A DNA stretch of 64,000 nt from Synechocystis sp. PCC 7509 (GTDB lineage Bacteria > Cyanobacteriota > Cyanobacteriia > Cyanobacteriales > Chroococcidiopsidaceae): the NCBI RefSeq assembly GCF_000332075.2, contig NZ_ALVU02000001.1, positions 3,174,324 to 3,238,323 of the forward strand. The letters run 5' to 3'. The notes below the pieces were generated by a model. That model had not been told where the DNA came from, did not search any database, and saw nothing but the letters and a program-made list of their open reading frames with translations. Below, one piece after another: positions 8,527 to 18,690 of this stretch. The position numbers and the translations under genes were made by a program. Every line of letters begins with the position of its first letter. Positions within the stretch are counted from its first letter, which is position 1.

Positions 8527-9447
8527 TTGAGTATAGAATATCACTGCTGTCAATGGTGTTTAGCCTATCCAGCAATTAAGCAACTAGCTTTACAGCAGTT
8601 AAAAACGGCGGCGAACAGGTATTTTGTGAATAGTCCATTGCCGCTAGTTGATTCTATGTCTACATCCTACCGAGCTAACGGTTGCTGTCAAGTAACTTAT
8701 AGGACAAACGTAGCATTTGTATTCAGTAAGGTTTTAAATATTCCTCCTTTAGAAATAGCCAAAGACTTTGCTACTTTTTATGCGGTTACTGAGGTACACC
8801 AGCCAGATTTTGAACTCGCTGTAGTCGCGCCAGGTTTTTTGCAGTTAAAACTGACAGAGCTTAAACTAGCCAATTGGTTGCAATGCCTGCCATTGGGAGC
8901 GCTAGTATTAGCTAACTTACCTCTACCAAAATATTCTAGGGCTTTAAGCAATAAATATAGTTTGTTTGCAATTCAATATGCTCATGCACGTTGCTATAGT
9001 TTGATGCAGTTAGCTCAAAGAGAAGGATTGATTACTTTAGAAGAAATATCAACTAATCAAATTAAGTCAATGTTTCCTGACTTAATTTACTTGCCGGAAG
9101 CCACAAAGATTTTAACTATTAATCATTGGCAGACGTTAGTAGGATTAAATTACAACCAGCAATTCCAGTTCTGTCATCCTGCCGAATATGCTCTAATTAC
9201 TCAGCTTGTCAAGGTAGTAGACGACTTTTGCTGTTCTCCCAAATTAATCTTAGATGACTGGGCAAAAATAGCAATAAGTTTAAGTCAAGCTTTTGCAGAT
9301 TTTTATAGCCATTGTCAAATTTTTGGTGCCACAAAAACCCAAACACCCGATTTAGCGCGATCGCGCTTAAGTTTAATCTTAGCGACTTACACAGTCTTAA
9401 AACTTGTGTTACAACGGTTGGGAGTTTTTGCGCCCCAAGAACTCTAA
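8527..9447 (+). CDS. ArgS-like protein lacking the catalytic domain (DALR anticodon-binding domain)
   Basis: A 306-residue protein that looks like an arginyl-tRNA synthetase with its middle removed. The first ~130 residues, including IPPLEIAKDFATFY and VVAPGFLQLKL, resemble the ArgS N-terminal additional domain. The last ~150 (YAHARCYSLMQLAQREGL and FADFYSHCQIF up to LGVFAPQEL) match the DALR anticodon-binding domain. No HIGH or KMSK motif exists, so it cannot aminoacylate. The complete argS lies at 33268-35022. The start is uncertain: TTG at 8527 is the longest option. A tRNA-binding role is inference. Confidence 0.7.
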   Translation: MSIEYHCCQWCLAYPAIKQLALQQLKTAANRYFVNSPLPLVDSMSTSYRANGCCQVTYRTNVAFVFSKVLNIPPLEIAKDFATFYAVTEVHQPDFELAVVAPGFLQLKLTELKLANWLQCLPLGALVLANLPLPKYSRALSNKYSLFAIQYAHARCYSLMQLAQREGLITLEEISTNQIKSMFPDLIYLPEATKILTINHWQTLVGLNYNQQFQFCHPAEYALITQLVKVVDDFCCSPKLILDDWAKIAISLSQAFADFYSHCQIFGATKTQTPDLARSRLSLILATYTVLKLVLQRLGVFAPQEL

Positions 9448-9542
9448 CTACTCTCTATCTAAAGATAGATAATAAAATTACAACTGGTGACAAATTAATC
9501 ATCTTCATATATATTTAATCTTGTGTGAGGAGCGAACCAGCC

Positions 9543-9581
9543 AGAACACCGAGACGAAACACGGCAAGTCGTCGGTGTTCT
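9543..9581. terminator. Hairpin downstream of the ArgS-like gene
   Basis: Arms AGAACACCGA (9543-9552) and TCGGTGTTCT (9572-9581) form a perfect 10-bp stem that can extend inward through a GAC/GTC pair. T-rich sequence follows on the plus strand. It sits between the convergent ArgS-like and HAD genes, so it may stop transcription from either side. A small structured RNA is not excluded. Confidence 0.5.
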
Positions 9582-9590
9582 TTCTGAATT

Positions 9591-10454
9591 TCAATTATTC
9601 TCAAGCAAATATTTTTCAATCGCTACGGCGGCTCCATCTTGTTCGACTCCAGGCGCTACCCACTGAGCTACGGCTTGGACACCCGCAGGAGCGTTACCCA
9701 TGGCGATCCCAAGTCCGGCGTACTCTAGCATTTCTACATCATTGAAGTTATCGCCAATTGTCATAACGTTAGCAGCGTCTATTTTTAGTAATTCTTCAGC
9801 TAGATAGCGCACACCCGTACCTTTATTAACTAGCGGGTTTGTAGCTTCAAAAAATGTTGCCACAGATTTAGTCAAATATAGTTCGGCGGGGGTGTATCGT
9901 TGACGCAAATTGCCCAGCAAGCGATCTATTACCTCGGTATCGTCACTTAAAGCTAAAACCTTGGTTGGTGCTTCGCCAAGGACGCGGCGCAAGTCTCCAA
10001 CAGCAATTGGTTCTATTCCTGATCTAAGCGCATAAATCTCTGTTTCTGGGGTAATTTCCCGGACGTACAGGCGATCATTGATGTAAAAATGCACCGACAA
10101 GAGATTTTGCAATTGCGGTTGCTCAAAGTAGTCTAAAAGTTGGTGGGCGGTATTAGGATCGACGCACCAATGACGGTGAAGTTCTCCGCTACTAGGATCT
10201 TGAATCCAAGCCCCCTGATAGGCTAATAGGGGCAAAGCCGAGCCAATGTCTTGATGGAAACGCAAAGCCGAACGATACATTCTCCCGGTGGCGATCGCTA
10301 CTTGTACGCCACGATTTTGCACCGCTTTAACAGCTTGTAAGACGCGGGAATTGATTGTATTTGACGATCCAGCGATCGTGCCATCAATATCTAGCACGAG
10401 CAATTTAATTTCCCTTGGCTTTATTTCTGGATCTTTGTCTACAAATATCTGCAT
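9591..10454 (-). CDS. HAD-superfamily phosphatase, Cof type
   Basis: A 287-residue cytosolic hydrolase. Motif I LLVLDIDGTIAGS carries the two catalytic Asp residues. Motif II lies near ATGR, and motif IV is MTIGDNFNDVEMLEYAG. The large insertion between them is the cap of the Cof/YidA subgroup, which dephosphorylates small phosphorylated metabolites; the substrate cannot be predicted. The gene stands alone, with a perfect terminator hairpin just upstream that belongs to the porin gene. Confidence 0.85.
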   Translation of the reverse strand: MQIFVDKDPEIKPREIKLLVLDIDGTIAGSSNTINSRVLQAVKAVQNRGVQVAIATGRMYRSALRFHQDIGSALPLLAYQGAWIQDPSSGELHRHWCVDPNTAHQLLDYFEQPQLQNLLSVHFYINDRLYVREITPETEIYALRSGIEPIAVGDLRRVLGEAPTKVLALSDDTEVIDRLLGNLRQRYTPAELYLTKSVATFFEATNPLVNKGTGVRYLAEELLKIDAANVMTIGDNFNDVEMLEYAGLGIAMGNAPAGVQAVAQWVAPGVEQDGAAVAIEKYLLENN

Positions 10455-10475
10455 AATTGCTTGCTAGTTTAGTGC

Positions 10476-10514
10476 AAAAACTCGCTCTAGCTTCATTAGC
10501 TAGAGCGAGTTTTT
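10476..10514 (-). terminator. Perfect 17-bp terminator hairpin after the porin gene
   Basis: Arms AAAAACTCGCTCTAGCT (10476-10492) and AGCTAGAGCGAGTTTTT (10498-10514) are perfectly complementary around a five-base loop. The ends supply a T run on either strand. It lies 20 bases beyond the porin stop (10534) on the minus strand, the place for its intrinsic terminator. Confidence 0.88.
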
Positions 10515-10533
10515 CATTAATTATTCACTGTGT

Positions 10534-12318
10534 CTAGAACGTGAATGTAGTACGCAAAGTTCCTACATAAATTGTATCGTTGGTATCATTGTGTTCTGGG
10601 TTAAGAATCACTAATAAGCCTGGGGTAACAGCGATGTTGTCGTTGAGTTGCAAACGGTAAAGCGCTTCAATGTGGTAGGAGGTGTCTGGATCTTCACCAC
10701 CGCCGCCAAAACCACCGTTGTTAGCTACGGTTAAATCGTTGTCGGTAACTTTTGGTGGTTGACCAAAGATTAATCCAAGTTGGCTACCTTCGGGTCCAAC
10801 GTCTTGAATAGCTAAAGAAACTGCGTAGTTAAAGGAAGTTGCGCTGAGATCGCCACCACGGAACTTGTCTTCAGCGTCTGTAAGACCAGCCCAACCAGAG
10901 ATTGTAAACTTGTCACTAGCACGGAAACTTGCTTCTACACCGTAGTGATTAGCTGCTGTAGGTACGTTACCAAAAGGTCGGTTGGCAAGAGTGCTACCTG
11001 TACCACCTAATAAACTTACTGTGTCAGCACCGCCAACACCCCCTGGACCATTACCTTTTTCGTAAGTACGAGCGTAGGTCAAACCAATGTTGATGGCTTC
11101 ACTAGGTCTAAAAGCAATTTGACCTAATGCAGCAAAAGAACCGTCAAATAATCCAGTTCCTTCGGATGGGTCATTAGCATTATTTGCTATATAACCTACA
11201 GATGCACCAATTGGGCCGTTGGGATTGAAGTTGAGGGTTAATCCCGCGCCACTACCTACTCGATAAATGGGGTTAAAGCGTCCAAAGTAAGATATTGCAC
11301 CGCGTCCACTGCTTTCAAAAGCTGGGTTGAAGGTATAGACGTTGTCGTTAAATTCAACGTTGGAGAAGTCAACTTGCGCTTGGAATCTTTCACCAATGGG
11401 GAAACGATAGAAAAAGTCGTCTAATTCAAACTGGTTATCAGTATTGGTTTCAAACCCTAAGCGAGTCATAGGAGTACCCGTATCGAAGCTGTTGAAGTTT
11501 GCAGCTTGTAAACGAGTTCTCAGTAAGTCTCTGCCAGTGAAACTGGTGTTGAAGTTCAAACGAGCGCGAGCGCCAAGAGTAGTGTTTGTATTCGTATCTA
11601 GGTCGTCGCCACCAACTGATTGATCGCCAAAAGCATCAGAAATAGCTGCTACAACTTCTCCTGTTAGTTTGGTTGTGGTCGAGAACTGGTTAGCTTCTAG
11701 TTCCGCCGTCCGAACTTCAAGAGCATCTACACGACCTCGTAAAGTAGCAAGTTCAGCCGAGAATTCTTCCTGCAAACGCTGCAAGGTGGCGAGGTCTTCG
11801 CGTCTTACTAGGTCTGCTGTGGCGGTGGCAATTAGTTCGTTAACGCGGTCTAAACAAGCGTTCAAACCTGCGGCAAATTCGTAACGAGTTAAAGCGCGAT
11901 TACCTCGGTAAGTGCCGTCAGGATAACCAGCGATACAACCGTAACGTTCAACTAAAGACTGTAATGCTTGAAATGCCCAGTCGGTAGGTTGTACGTCCGA
12001 TAGCTGAGAAACTGATGTTACTTGAGCTAGATTGTCGTTAGCTGGAGCGTTTTGGCTCACAACTATTGGTGCTGATTTGACAATTTCTTGAGTTGCTGGA
12101 GCTACGGGGGCAACTTCTGTAGTCGCTGCGGGAACATTTGCTGCTACTATTTGACTTTCAGTAGGTTGAATCTGTAGTGTTTCGTTTGTAGCTACTGTTG
12201 GACTTGGCGCTAGGTCTGCGGCTGATACTTCCGCAGCTTGGGCGCGACTGGCTACAAGTAGAGTAGCTCCTAATAAAACTGGGCTTAGTTTAAGCGCGTT
12301 CCAAAAAACTTTCGACAT
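10534..12318 (-). CDS. SLH-domain outer-membrane porin (OprB-like, iron uptake porin family)
   Basis: A 594-residue outer-membrane protein. A signal peptide (about residues 1-28, ending SRAQA) precedes a Pro/Ala-rich linker. One S-layer-homology domain follows (about 105-160: VQPTDWAFQALQSLVERYGCIAGYPDGTYRGNRALTRYEFAAGL), then a short coiled coil (about 165-210) and a beta-barrel to the C-terminal Phe. The SLH domain anchors the barrel to peptidoglycan in cyanobacteria. Members of this family have been linked to iron or small-solute uptake; the substrate here is inference. A perfect terminator follows. Confidence 0.88.
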   Translation of the reverse strand: MSKVFWNALKLSPVLLGATLLVASRAQAAEVSAADLAPSPTVATNETLQIQPTESQIVAANVPAATTEVAPVAPATQEIVKSAPIVVSQNAPANDNLAQVTSVSQLSDVQPTDWAFQALQSLVERYGCIAGYPDGTYRGNRALTRYEFAAGLNACLDRVNELIATATADLVRREDLATLQRLQEEFSAELATLRGRVDALEVRTAELEANQFSTTTKLTGEVVAAISDAFGDQSVGGDDLDTNTNTTLGARARLNFNTSFTGRDLLRTRLQAANFNSFDTGTPMTRLGFETNTDNQFELDDFFYRFPIGERFQAQVDFSNVEFNDNVYTFNPAFESSGRGAISYFGRFNPIYRVGSGAGLTLNFNPNGPIGASVGYIANNANDPSEGTGLFDGSFAALGQIAFRPSEAINIGLTYARTYEKGNGPGGVGGADTVSLLGGTGSTLANRPFGNVPTAANHYGVEASFRASDKFTISGWAGLTDAEDKFRGGDLSATSFNYAVSLAIQDVGPEGSQLGLIFGQPPKVTDNDLTVANNGGFGGGGEDPDTSYHIEALYRLQLNDNIAVTPGLLVILNPEHNDTNDTIYVGTLRTTFTF

Positions 12319-12460
12319 ATATTCCTCTCACTCACACCTTAAAATACTTGTAGAAATTGCTTTATTGATTGCAGGTTTGCTACTACGTTCGATCCTCAAT
12401 CTCGATTATACAAAGCTTTTGCTTAAATGTGTCAACATAAAGTTACACTTTTTTAAGTCT

Positions 12461-13048
12461 TCATCTAAACTTTAGTTTTTGGTTATTTCCTAAAGGAATG
12501 ATTAGCTGTCGTTGGTGACGTATTAGTAGGTTTTCCTCCTCAAATTGCTGTAACATTCTTGTCACTGACACTCGTGTTGTATTAATAACTTCAGCTATTT
12601 CTTGATGAGTTATTGCGATATCAATTAATTGTCCTCGATCGACCTGACGACCAAATTTTTGACTTAGCCAGTTTAAAAATTGCCACAATCTTAGCGATAC
12701 GGGTTTGCGATGAACAATGCTTAATAGTTCCTCAGTTTGTTGAATATGGGAAAGCATCGCTTCTAGGGCTTCATCCCAAAGCTTCAAGGGGAGAAGACTT
12801 GTTTCTACACTTGTTAAACATTCTATTTGATAAGGATTAACCCGTGATAGGGAATGACCGACGACATCTCCTTTTCCCCAATATCCGAGAGTAATTAATG
12901 TACCTTGTTCGCTCCAAGTATAAGTCCGTACTGCTCCCCGATCGATTTTCCATAAAATGTCTTGACGTGGTGGAATTATTTCGCGGCGGCTAAATATCCG
13001 CTGCGTCAGCATGGTGGGTAAGGTGGGATTTAAAGCTGAAATTGCCAT
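12461..13048 (-). CDS. Crp/Fnr family transcription regulator, short form
   Basis: A 195-residue regulator with a shortened cNMP-like sensor (REIIPPRQDILWKIDRGAVRTYTWSEQGTLITLGYWGKGDVVG) and a C-terminal helix-turn-helix (ITHQEIAEVINTTRVSVTRMLQQFEEENLL). Conserved cAMP-contact residues are not evident. An internal Met at residue 13 is an alternative start. It lies directly upstream of the porin gene on the same strand (about 140 bases between them), so it might control the porin; this is only positional inference. Confidence 0.78.
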   Translation of the reverse strand: MAISALNPTLPTMLTQRIFSRREIIPPRQDILWKIDRGAVRTYTWSEQGTLITLGYWGKGDVVGHSLSRVNPYQIECLTSVETSLLPLKLWDEALEAMLSHIQQTEELLSIVHRKPVSLRLWQFLNWLSQKFGRQVDRGQLIDIAITHQEIAEVINTTRVSVTRMLQQFEEENLLIRHQRQLIIPLGNNQKLKFR

Positions 13049-13298
13049 AGGTTAAAACCGCTATTGATACATCTACCTTAATGATTGAGTATTTGTAGAA
13101 TTTAACTCACATCAAATAATGTAGAAACTTTAAATTAAGAGGCTGGGCGATCGCGCAATTGATGGCTAATTCAATACTTTCAATCGTTATTGGTTTGGCG
13201 GTGCTGCCTAGCAATAGAAAATTATGCAGGTCAATGGTTAGCTAAATTTTAAAGTAGTAAGTTTAAGAGCAGGTAAGGCTTTGTTAAAGGTTTTTGGT

Positions 13299-13967
13299 TT
13301 AGCCTCTTTGTCCAGTAACTATGTAAGCGACTCTTTGACCTATATTAGTAGCATGATCTGCCATTCGCTCTAGATGGCGAATAATTAATACCAACAATAA
13401 AATTGGCTCGACAACTCCCTTGATATCGCGTTCGTTGGCTAAGGTTTGATAAAGGGTTTTGTAGGCAGTATCAACTGTATCATCTAAACGTTTGACCGAT
13501 TGCCCCGCCGTAACATCTAAATCCGCTAAAGCGACTAAACTTGTAGCTAACATTGCTTGGGCGTGATGAGACATCGTTTCAATTTGGGGGACGCAGCGAT
13601 GAGCAGGGTAAGGAAACATTTTCAAAGCAATTTCGCCTAAATCTTCGGCATAATCACCAATTCGCTCTAAATCTCTAACTAGCTGCATAAAAGCACTTAT
13701 TAGTCTCAAATCTTGAGCTACAGGCCCTTCTAAGGTGATTAATGCGGCACATTCCAACTCAATTTGACGATAGAAGTGATCGATTTTTTTATCAAGTAAA
13801 GGAAGTTGTTCAGCAGCAATTAGATCGCGAGCAAACAAGGCTTGGTGACTCAAGCGAAAAGAGTTTTCAACCAAAGCACCCATACGGAGAATATCGCGTT
13901 CTAAACGCCGAATGCGGCGCTGAAAGTGGGGTCGTTCAAAATTGCGATCGGAAACGGCATTATTCAC
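13299..13967 (-). CDS. phoU: Phosphate signalling regulator PhoU
   Basis: A 222-residue protein made of two PhoU three-helix repeats (about residues 15-105 and 115-215), with the metal-binding-type patterns VRDLERIGDYAEDLGEI and IRHLERMADHATNIGQRV. PhoU links the Pst phosphate transporter to the histidine kinase and represses the Pho response when phosphate is ample. It lies 50 bases after sphS on the same strand, completing an sphR-sphS-phoU operon. Confidence 0.93.
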   Translation of the reverse strand: MNNAVSDRNFERPHFQRRIRRLERDILRMGALVENSFRLSHQALFARDLIAAEQLPLLDKKIDHFYRQIELECAALITLEGPVAQDLRLISAFMQLVRDLERIGDYAEDLGEIALKMFPYPAHRCVPQIETMSHHAQAMLATSLVALADLDVTAGQSVKRLDDTVDTAYKTLYQTLANERDIKGVVEPILLLVLIIRHLERMADHATNIGQRVAYIVTGQRG

Positions 13968-14017
13968 TGTTGGCTTTTGGTTGCAATCAGTTACAGAACT
14001 CTTTGTTTAATATAGTT

Positions 14018-15319
14018 CTAGTTACTCAAGTTCGGGATAATTTTGGGTAATTCTACTTGTAGCCAAGCGCCACCCGTATCAGGATGGTTTTTAGCTTTAA
14101 TTGTACCGCCGTGAGCTAGAACAATTTGTTGGGCGATCGCTAAACCTAATCCACTACCATTAATTATCGGTAAAGATGTATTGTTTTCGACAGAATGCCG
14201 ATTTCTATCTGCTTCGCAGCGATACAGGCGATCAAAAACGTAAGGTAAATCTTCTATTGGGAAGCCTTTACCGCTATCTATTACATTAATTTGTACTTGC
14301 TTGGGAGCCGTTTTAGTCGGTAGCAAATTAATAATTACGTGGATAGTAGCTTCTGCTGGGCTGTACTTAATACTATTGTGAAGTAGATTTAAAAATACTT
14401 GAGTCAGCCGCGATTTATCAGCTTTTATCCATAGGGGAGCGCTTTGGGAGTAGTCAAGCTGAAGATGGCGCTCTTGAGCGATGGGTTCGAGATTTTGCCA
14501 AACTGAGTAAATCAGACTTTGTAATTCTACAGGTTGGAGATTTAATTTTTTGTGAGGTTCTAGCTCTAAATGACTGATTTCTAGCCAATTTTGGACTAAA
14601 TTAATTAAGCGGTCAACTTCTGGGAGCAAGCGATCAATTAAGCGCCGCCAAGGTAAGTCTATTTGCTGCTGTAAAGTCTCTATTACTAAGCGAATGGAAG
14701 TTAGAGGGGTTTTTAATTCGTGTGCTAAATCAGAAACTAGGCGATCGCGCGTTTGGATGATTTCTACGATCGGCTGCTGATTTTCTATAAATACTCCTAC
14801 TTGTTCTTGAGGTAAAAGTAAACTAGAGGCTCGCAGGCTGATTTTTTGTAGATGGCTGATGGCGGCTGCATCAGAGCAATCTGGGTGGTGCAACCATTCT
14901 TGGATTTGTGGCGCTCCGCGATCGCGGGTTTGCTCAATTAGCCGATCTAATTCGTAGGATCTCACCAATTCTAAAAGCAAACGTAGTTGTCCAGGCTTCC
15001 ATTTTTGCAATCCAAGCAATTGTCTAGCTTTTGGGTTGCACCACAATAGTTGATTTTCGTCATCTACTTGCAAATATCCAATGGGTGCGGATTCTAGCAA
15101 AGTTTCCCAAGTTTGTAGCTGGGAAAGCAATTGTTGTTGACGCTGATTTTGTAGGGCAATTTCGCGACGCAAGCGGGGAATTAATGGCAGCGAAACTTCT
15201 GACACTTCCGTGCCAAAAGTTTCAAGCAAATGTTGCAACTTGCGCTTAAATCGAATTTGTTGCCAAACCCAAAATCCAACGGCGACGGCTAATCCAAGCA
15301 AAAATGAAACCACAGGCAA
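14018..15319 (-). CDS. sphS: Phosphate-sensing histidine kinase SphS
   Basis: A 433-residue PhoR-type kinase. Order: one N-terminal membrane segment (about 3-22), a PAS domain (about 65-180, with APIGYLQVDDENQLLWCNPKARQLLG), HisKA with the phospho-acceptor His in DLAHELKTPLTSIRL, then the ATPase with N box NLLHNSIKYSP, DSGKGFP and GSGLGLAIAQQIV. The single membrane helix followed by PAS is the SphS arrangement. The partner regulator lies immediately upstream and phoU downstream, which supports the phosphate assignment. Confidence 0.9.
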   Translation of the reverse strand: MPVVSFLLGLAVAVGFWVWQQIRFKRKLQHLLETFGTEVSEVSLPLIPRLRREIALQNQRQQQLLSQLQTWETLLESAPIGYLQVDDENQLLWCNPKARQLLGLQKWKPGQLRLLLELVRSYELDRLIEQTRDRGAPQIQEWLHHPDCSDAAAISHLQKISLRASSLLLPQEQVGVFIENQQPIVEIIQTRDRLVSDLAHELKTPLTSIRLVIETLQQQIDLPWRRLIDRLLPEVDRLINLVQNWLEISHLELEPHKKLNLQPVELQSLIYSVWQNLEPIAQERHLQLDYSQSAPLWIKADKSRLTQVFLNLLHNSIKYSPAEATIHVIINLLPTKTAPKQVQINVIDSGKGFPIEDLPYVFDRLYRCEADRNRHSVENNTSLPIINGSGLGLAIAQQIVLAHGGTIKAKNHPDTGGAWLQVELPKIIPNLSN

Positions 15320-15386
15320 TATTTAAGCTTTTAGATATCAGCTTAACGATTTTTATAGTCTTTGGGTTGGTTTATAACTTTTACCT

Positions 15387-16088
15387 TCAACCGAAACGAT
15401 AGCCAAATCCTCGCACCGTAATAACGTACTCTGGATGACTTGGATCTACTTCTAATTTTTCCCGCAGCCAACGAATATGAACATCTACAGTTTTGCTGTC
15501 GCCAACAAAATCTCCTCCCCATACTCGATCTAGCAATTGTTCGCGCGACCAGACTCGGCGCGGATAGTTCATAAATAATTCTAAAAGGCGAAATTCCTTT
15601 GGCGAAAGACTGGCTTCTTGAGCGCGTACCATTACCCGGCATTCTTGAGGATAAAGAGCAATTTCTTTAAACTGCAATACAGGTAATGGAGGTAAACCGC
15701 CTAAACGCTGGCGGCGCAGCAAAGCACGACAACGAGCGATTAATTCCCGCATACTAAAGGGCTTAGTAAGATAATCGTCAGCGCCGACTTCTAAGCCCAA
15801 AACGCGATCGATTTCACTACCTTTAGCACTAAGCATAAGAATAGGTACGGGATTTCCTTGATGGCGCAGTAAGCGGCAAATATCCATTCCATTTACTTGC
15901 GGCAACATTATATCCAAAATTACTAAGTCAAAGGGAAGTTCGCCAAAGTTCGGTTCGGTATTTTGCAGCAATAATAAAGCTGTACGTCCATCCGTCGCGA
16001 TGGACGTTGCATAACCCTCGCCTTCCAAGCCCAAAACGACCATTTCCCTAATTAGTTCTTCATCTTCTACTACTAAAACGCGGCTCAT
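15387..16088 (-). CDS. sphR: OmpR-type response regulator SphR
   Basis: Receiver domain (VLVVEDEELIREMVVLGLEG, phospho-acceptor Asp in VILDIMLP, conserved Lys in LTKPFS) joined to an OmpR/PhoB winged helix (LSPKEFRLLELFMNYPRRVWSREQLL to RGFGYRFG). It pairs with the SphS kinase encoded next on the same strand to control phosphate-starvation genes. I start at 16088 (MSRVLVVEDEEL), giving 233 residues; in-frame ATGs at 16139 and 16169 would add 17 or 27 residues, and known SphR proteins often carry a short N-terminal extension, so the start is open. Confidence 0.9.
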   Translation of the reverse strand: MSRVLVVEDEELIREMVVLGLEGEGYATSIATDGRTALLLLQNTEPNFGELPFDLVILDIMLPQVNGMDICRLLRHQGNPVPILMLSAKGSEIDRVLGLEVGADDYLTKPFSMRELIARCRALLRRQRLGGLPPLPVLQFKEIALYPQECRVMVRAQEASLSPKEFRLLELFMNYPRRVWSREQLLDRVWGGDFVGDSKTVDVHIRWLREKLEVDPSHPEYVITVRGFGYRFG

Positions 16089-16169
16089 TTGTCCAATATC
16101 TGCCCTAGGAGGACTTTTTGTTAGTTCGCGGGTAATCATGAATGAAAAACTATTTATTTGCCTTTGCAC

Positions 16170-16497
16170 TGTTTTTATTATCTGCTCTGAGGGAACATAT
16201 AACTTTTTTCTTCCCTTGTCAGCAACTAATATCTTTGAAATTTGACAATTGCTTGTTGCTATGTTTAAAAGTTAGTAGTATATTTGTTCTGTATTTAAGT
16301 ATGCGCACTCTAGCGGTAATATTTCCGTAATCTCACGTACAAAAGCTACGATAGAGGCAAATTAGGGTGTAGTGAAGATTATGTATGTCTGGATATTTTT
16401 ACCAGGAAAATGGCAATGCGGTAATATCTCCCCTAGCCCCTTAAAAAGGGGGAAATATGTTTTACTTGCGCTTTTTTGAAGGGGGCATCTCTAGTTA
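16170..16497. other. Intergenic region upstream of sphR
   Basis: About 330 AT-rich bases between the sphR start and the hisA stop, so it should contain the sphRS-phoU promoter. The only structure I see is a 6-bp stem CCCCTT / AAGGGG at 16437-16451, possibly ending hisA transcription. I could not find a convincing Pho-box direct repeat by eye. Confidence 0.4.
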
Positions 16498-17271
16498 TTA
16501 TGCCCAGGCTGAGGACTCTAAATCGGGCGGGATATCTTGCCAGCGTCCTTGTCCAACAGCTTGAATTGCCTGTTTGAGAGAGATATCGCCAGTATATAAA
16601 GCGCGTCCGACGATCGCACCGCTTACTCCTTGGGGTTCTAGCGCTAGTAAGCTGAGAAGGTCGGTAATGGAACTTACGCCACCAGAAGCAATAATTGGGA
16701 TAGATAGGGCGGCGGCTAGTTCGCGCAATGCTGCTAAGTTTGGCCCTTGTAACGTACCATCGCGATGAATATCTGTGTAAATAATCGTCGCTGCGCCTAA
16801 TTCTTGCATTTGCTGGGCTAAATCGGTGGCTAAAACTTCGGAATTTTCTAGCCAACCACGAGTTGCAACTTTGCCGTTACGCGCATCTATACCCACAACA
16901 ATTTGATTTGGAAATGATTGGCATAAGTCGGCGACAAGTTTTGGTTGTTCTACTGCAACAGTGCCTAAAATTACTCGATGTACGCCTAAGTTTAATAATT
17001 GCTCCACGCTGGAAAAGTCACGTAATCCGCCGCCTATTTGAACTTTTACGGGTACGGTTTGGACAATTTGAGAAATCGCCTGATGGTTGACTACTTTACC
17101 CGCTTTCGCGCCATCTAAGTCTACAATATGCAGGATTGTAGCGCCTTGTTCTGCCCATTCTATTGCCACTTCTACGGGATTATCGTTAAAAACTTGAGAC
17201 TGAGCATAATCGCCCTGATACAGCCTCACACACGCACCATTTAGTAAATCAATTGCTGGAATTACGTCCAT
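16498..17271 (-). CDS. hisA: ProFAR isomerase HisA (histidine biosynthesis)
   Basis: A 257-residue TIM-barrel isomerase that opens the ribose of ProFAR in histidine synthesis. The N-terminal catalytic Asp lies in [19 protein letters not shown], the second Asp in [14 protein letters not shown], and phosphate-binding loops are GGGLRD and ASGGVSS. Length is normal. It starts three bases after the aroA stop on the same strand, so the two are almost certainly co-transcribed. Confidence 0.95.
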   Translation of the reverse strand: MDVIPAIDLLNGACVRLYQGDYAQSQVFNDNPVEVAIEWAEQGATILHIVDLDGAKAGKVVNHQAISQIVQTVPVKVQIGGGLRDFSSVEQLLNLGVHRVILGTVAVEQPKLVADLCQSFPNQIVVGIDARNGKVATRGWLENSEVLATDLAQQMQELGAATIIYTDIHRDGTLQGPNLAALRELAAALSIPIIASGGVSSITDLLSLLALEPQGVSGAIVGRALYTGDISLKQAIQAVGQGRWQDIPPDLESSAWA

Positions 17272-17274
17272 TTT

Positions 17275-18630
17275 TCAGTTAGTTCCGCAAACTTGTTTGA
17301 GAGTAGCAACAAAAGTAGGATAAGAAATCGCCGCCGCTTCCGCGCCGTGAATAGTAGTTTTGCCTTGAGCATTAAGCGCCGCGACAGCTAAACTCATAGT
17401 AATACGATGATCGCTATAGCTTTCAACTTCTGCCCCGGTTAAAGGAGTACCGCCAGTAATTTCCATTCCATCGGTTAATTCGCTAATTTTTGCCCCCATT
17501 TTATTTAACTGATTTGCCATCACAGTAATGCGATCGCTTTCTTTAACCCTTAATTCCTCCGCATCCTTAATTATTGTCGTTCCCGATGCAAAAACGGCAG
17601 CTACGGCGAGAACAGGAATTTCATCAATTAATCGGGGAATCAAGTCACCAGAAATTGTACAGCCATGTAACGCCCTTGCACGCACTCGTAAATCGGCGAC
17701 AGGTTCTCCAGCTACTACGCGCTGATTTTCTAGCGTTATATCTGCGCCCATCATTGCTAAAGCTTCTATTACCCCGGTGCGGGTGGGATTAACGCCGACA
17801 TTCTCAATAAGTATTTCTGAACCGGGAACAATCGAGCCTGCTACTAGCCAAAAAGCCGCCGAACTTATATCCCCAGGAACAATTACCGTTTGTCCGTGTA
17901 AGGTAGCTCCACCTGTTATCGTTACGCTTTTACTATCGGGGTCGGTGGTAAGTTGCGCCCCAAATGCTTTTAACATTCGTTCGCTGTGATCTCGCGATAC
18001 CGAAGGTTCAGTTATGGTGGTTTTTCCCTCGGTCATTAATCCTGCTAAAAGAAGGCAAGACTTAACTTGAGCCGAAGCAATAGGGGATTGATAGTGAATA
18101 GGTTTTAGGGTTTGTCCAAGGACTGCTAAAGGTGCTAAAGCTGCGCCCGCACGTCCCCAAATATGAGCGCCCATTTGCTGCAAGGGCTTGACTACACGAG
18201 ACATGGGACGCGATCGCAAGGAACTATCCCCTGTAACCGTAAATAGCCGCCCTGGGTGCGACGCTAGTAGCCCTAGCATTAATCTTAAAGTTGTACCAGA
18301 ATTTCCCGCATTTAAAATATCTACTGGCTCTTTGAGTTGTCCTAAGCCGATGCCTTTAACCCTCACCAATTGGGTATTTAAGTCGGAAATTTCTGCACCC
18401 ATAGCTCGGAAGCATTCGGCGGTACTGCGGGGATCTTCCCCTAAAAGCAAGCCTTGAATTTGGGTTTCACCTTGAGAAATCGCCCCTAACATTAACGCGC
18501 GGTGAGAGATGGATTTATCACCGGGAACTTCAATTTGACCTTGTAAAGCTATTCCCGAAGTGGGCGGTTGAATAATTAGATCGTCTGTAAGCTGCGTAGT
18601 AGTTTCGACCGTAACCAAGGTTGCCGACAT
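17275..18630 (-). CDS. aroA: EPSP synthase (shikimate pathway)
   Basis: A 451-residue 3-phosphoshikimate 1-carboxyvinyltransferase. Visible landmarks are the N-terminal [16 protein letters not shown], the loop [32 protein letters not shown] and the C-terminal [16 protein letters not shown]. The first ~25 residues are a nonconserved extension, so the true start could be a little downstream. It is followed directly by hisA. The [13 protein letters not shown] loop with Ala before Gly resembles the class II type, but that is only a reading by eye. Confidence 0.95.
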   Translation of the reverse strand: MSATLVTVETTTQLTDDLIIQPPTSGIALQGQIEVPGDKSISHRALMLGAISQGETQIQGLLLGEDPRSTAECFRAMGAEISDLNTQLVRVKGIGLGQLKEPVDILNAGNSGTTLRLMLGLLASHPGRLFTVTGDSSLRSRPMSRVVKPLQQMGAHIWGRAGAALAPLAVLGQTLKPIHYQSPIASAQVKSCLLLAGLMTEGKTTITEPSVSRDHSERMLKAFGAQLTTDPDSKSVTITGGATLHGQTVIVPGDISSAAFWLVAGSIVPGSEILIENVGVNPTRTGVIEALAMMGADITLENQRVVAGEPVADLRVRARALHGCTISGDLIPRLIDEIPVLAVAAVFASGTTIIKDAEELRVKESDRITVMANQLNKMGAKISELTDGMEITGGTPLTGAEVESYSDHRITMSLAVAALNAQGKTTIHGAEAAAISYPTFVATLKQVCGTN

Positions 18631-18690
18631 GAAGATAACTAGGGTGTGACTGAGCGGTTCTATCGTACCGTAGAAAACCCGCCAAGGAAG

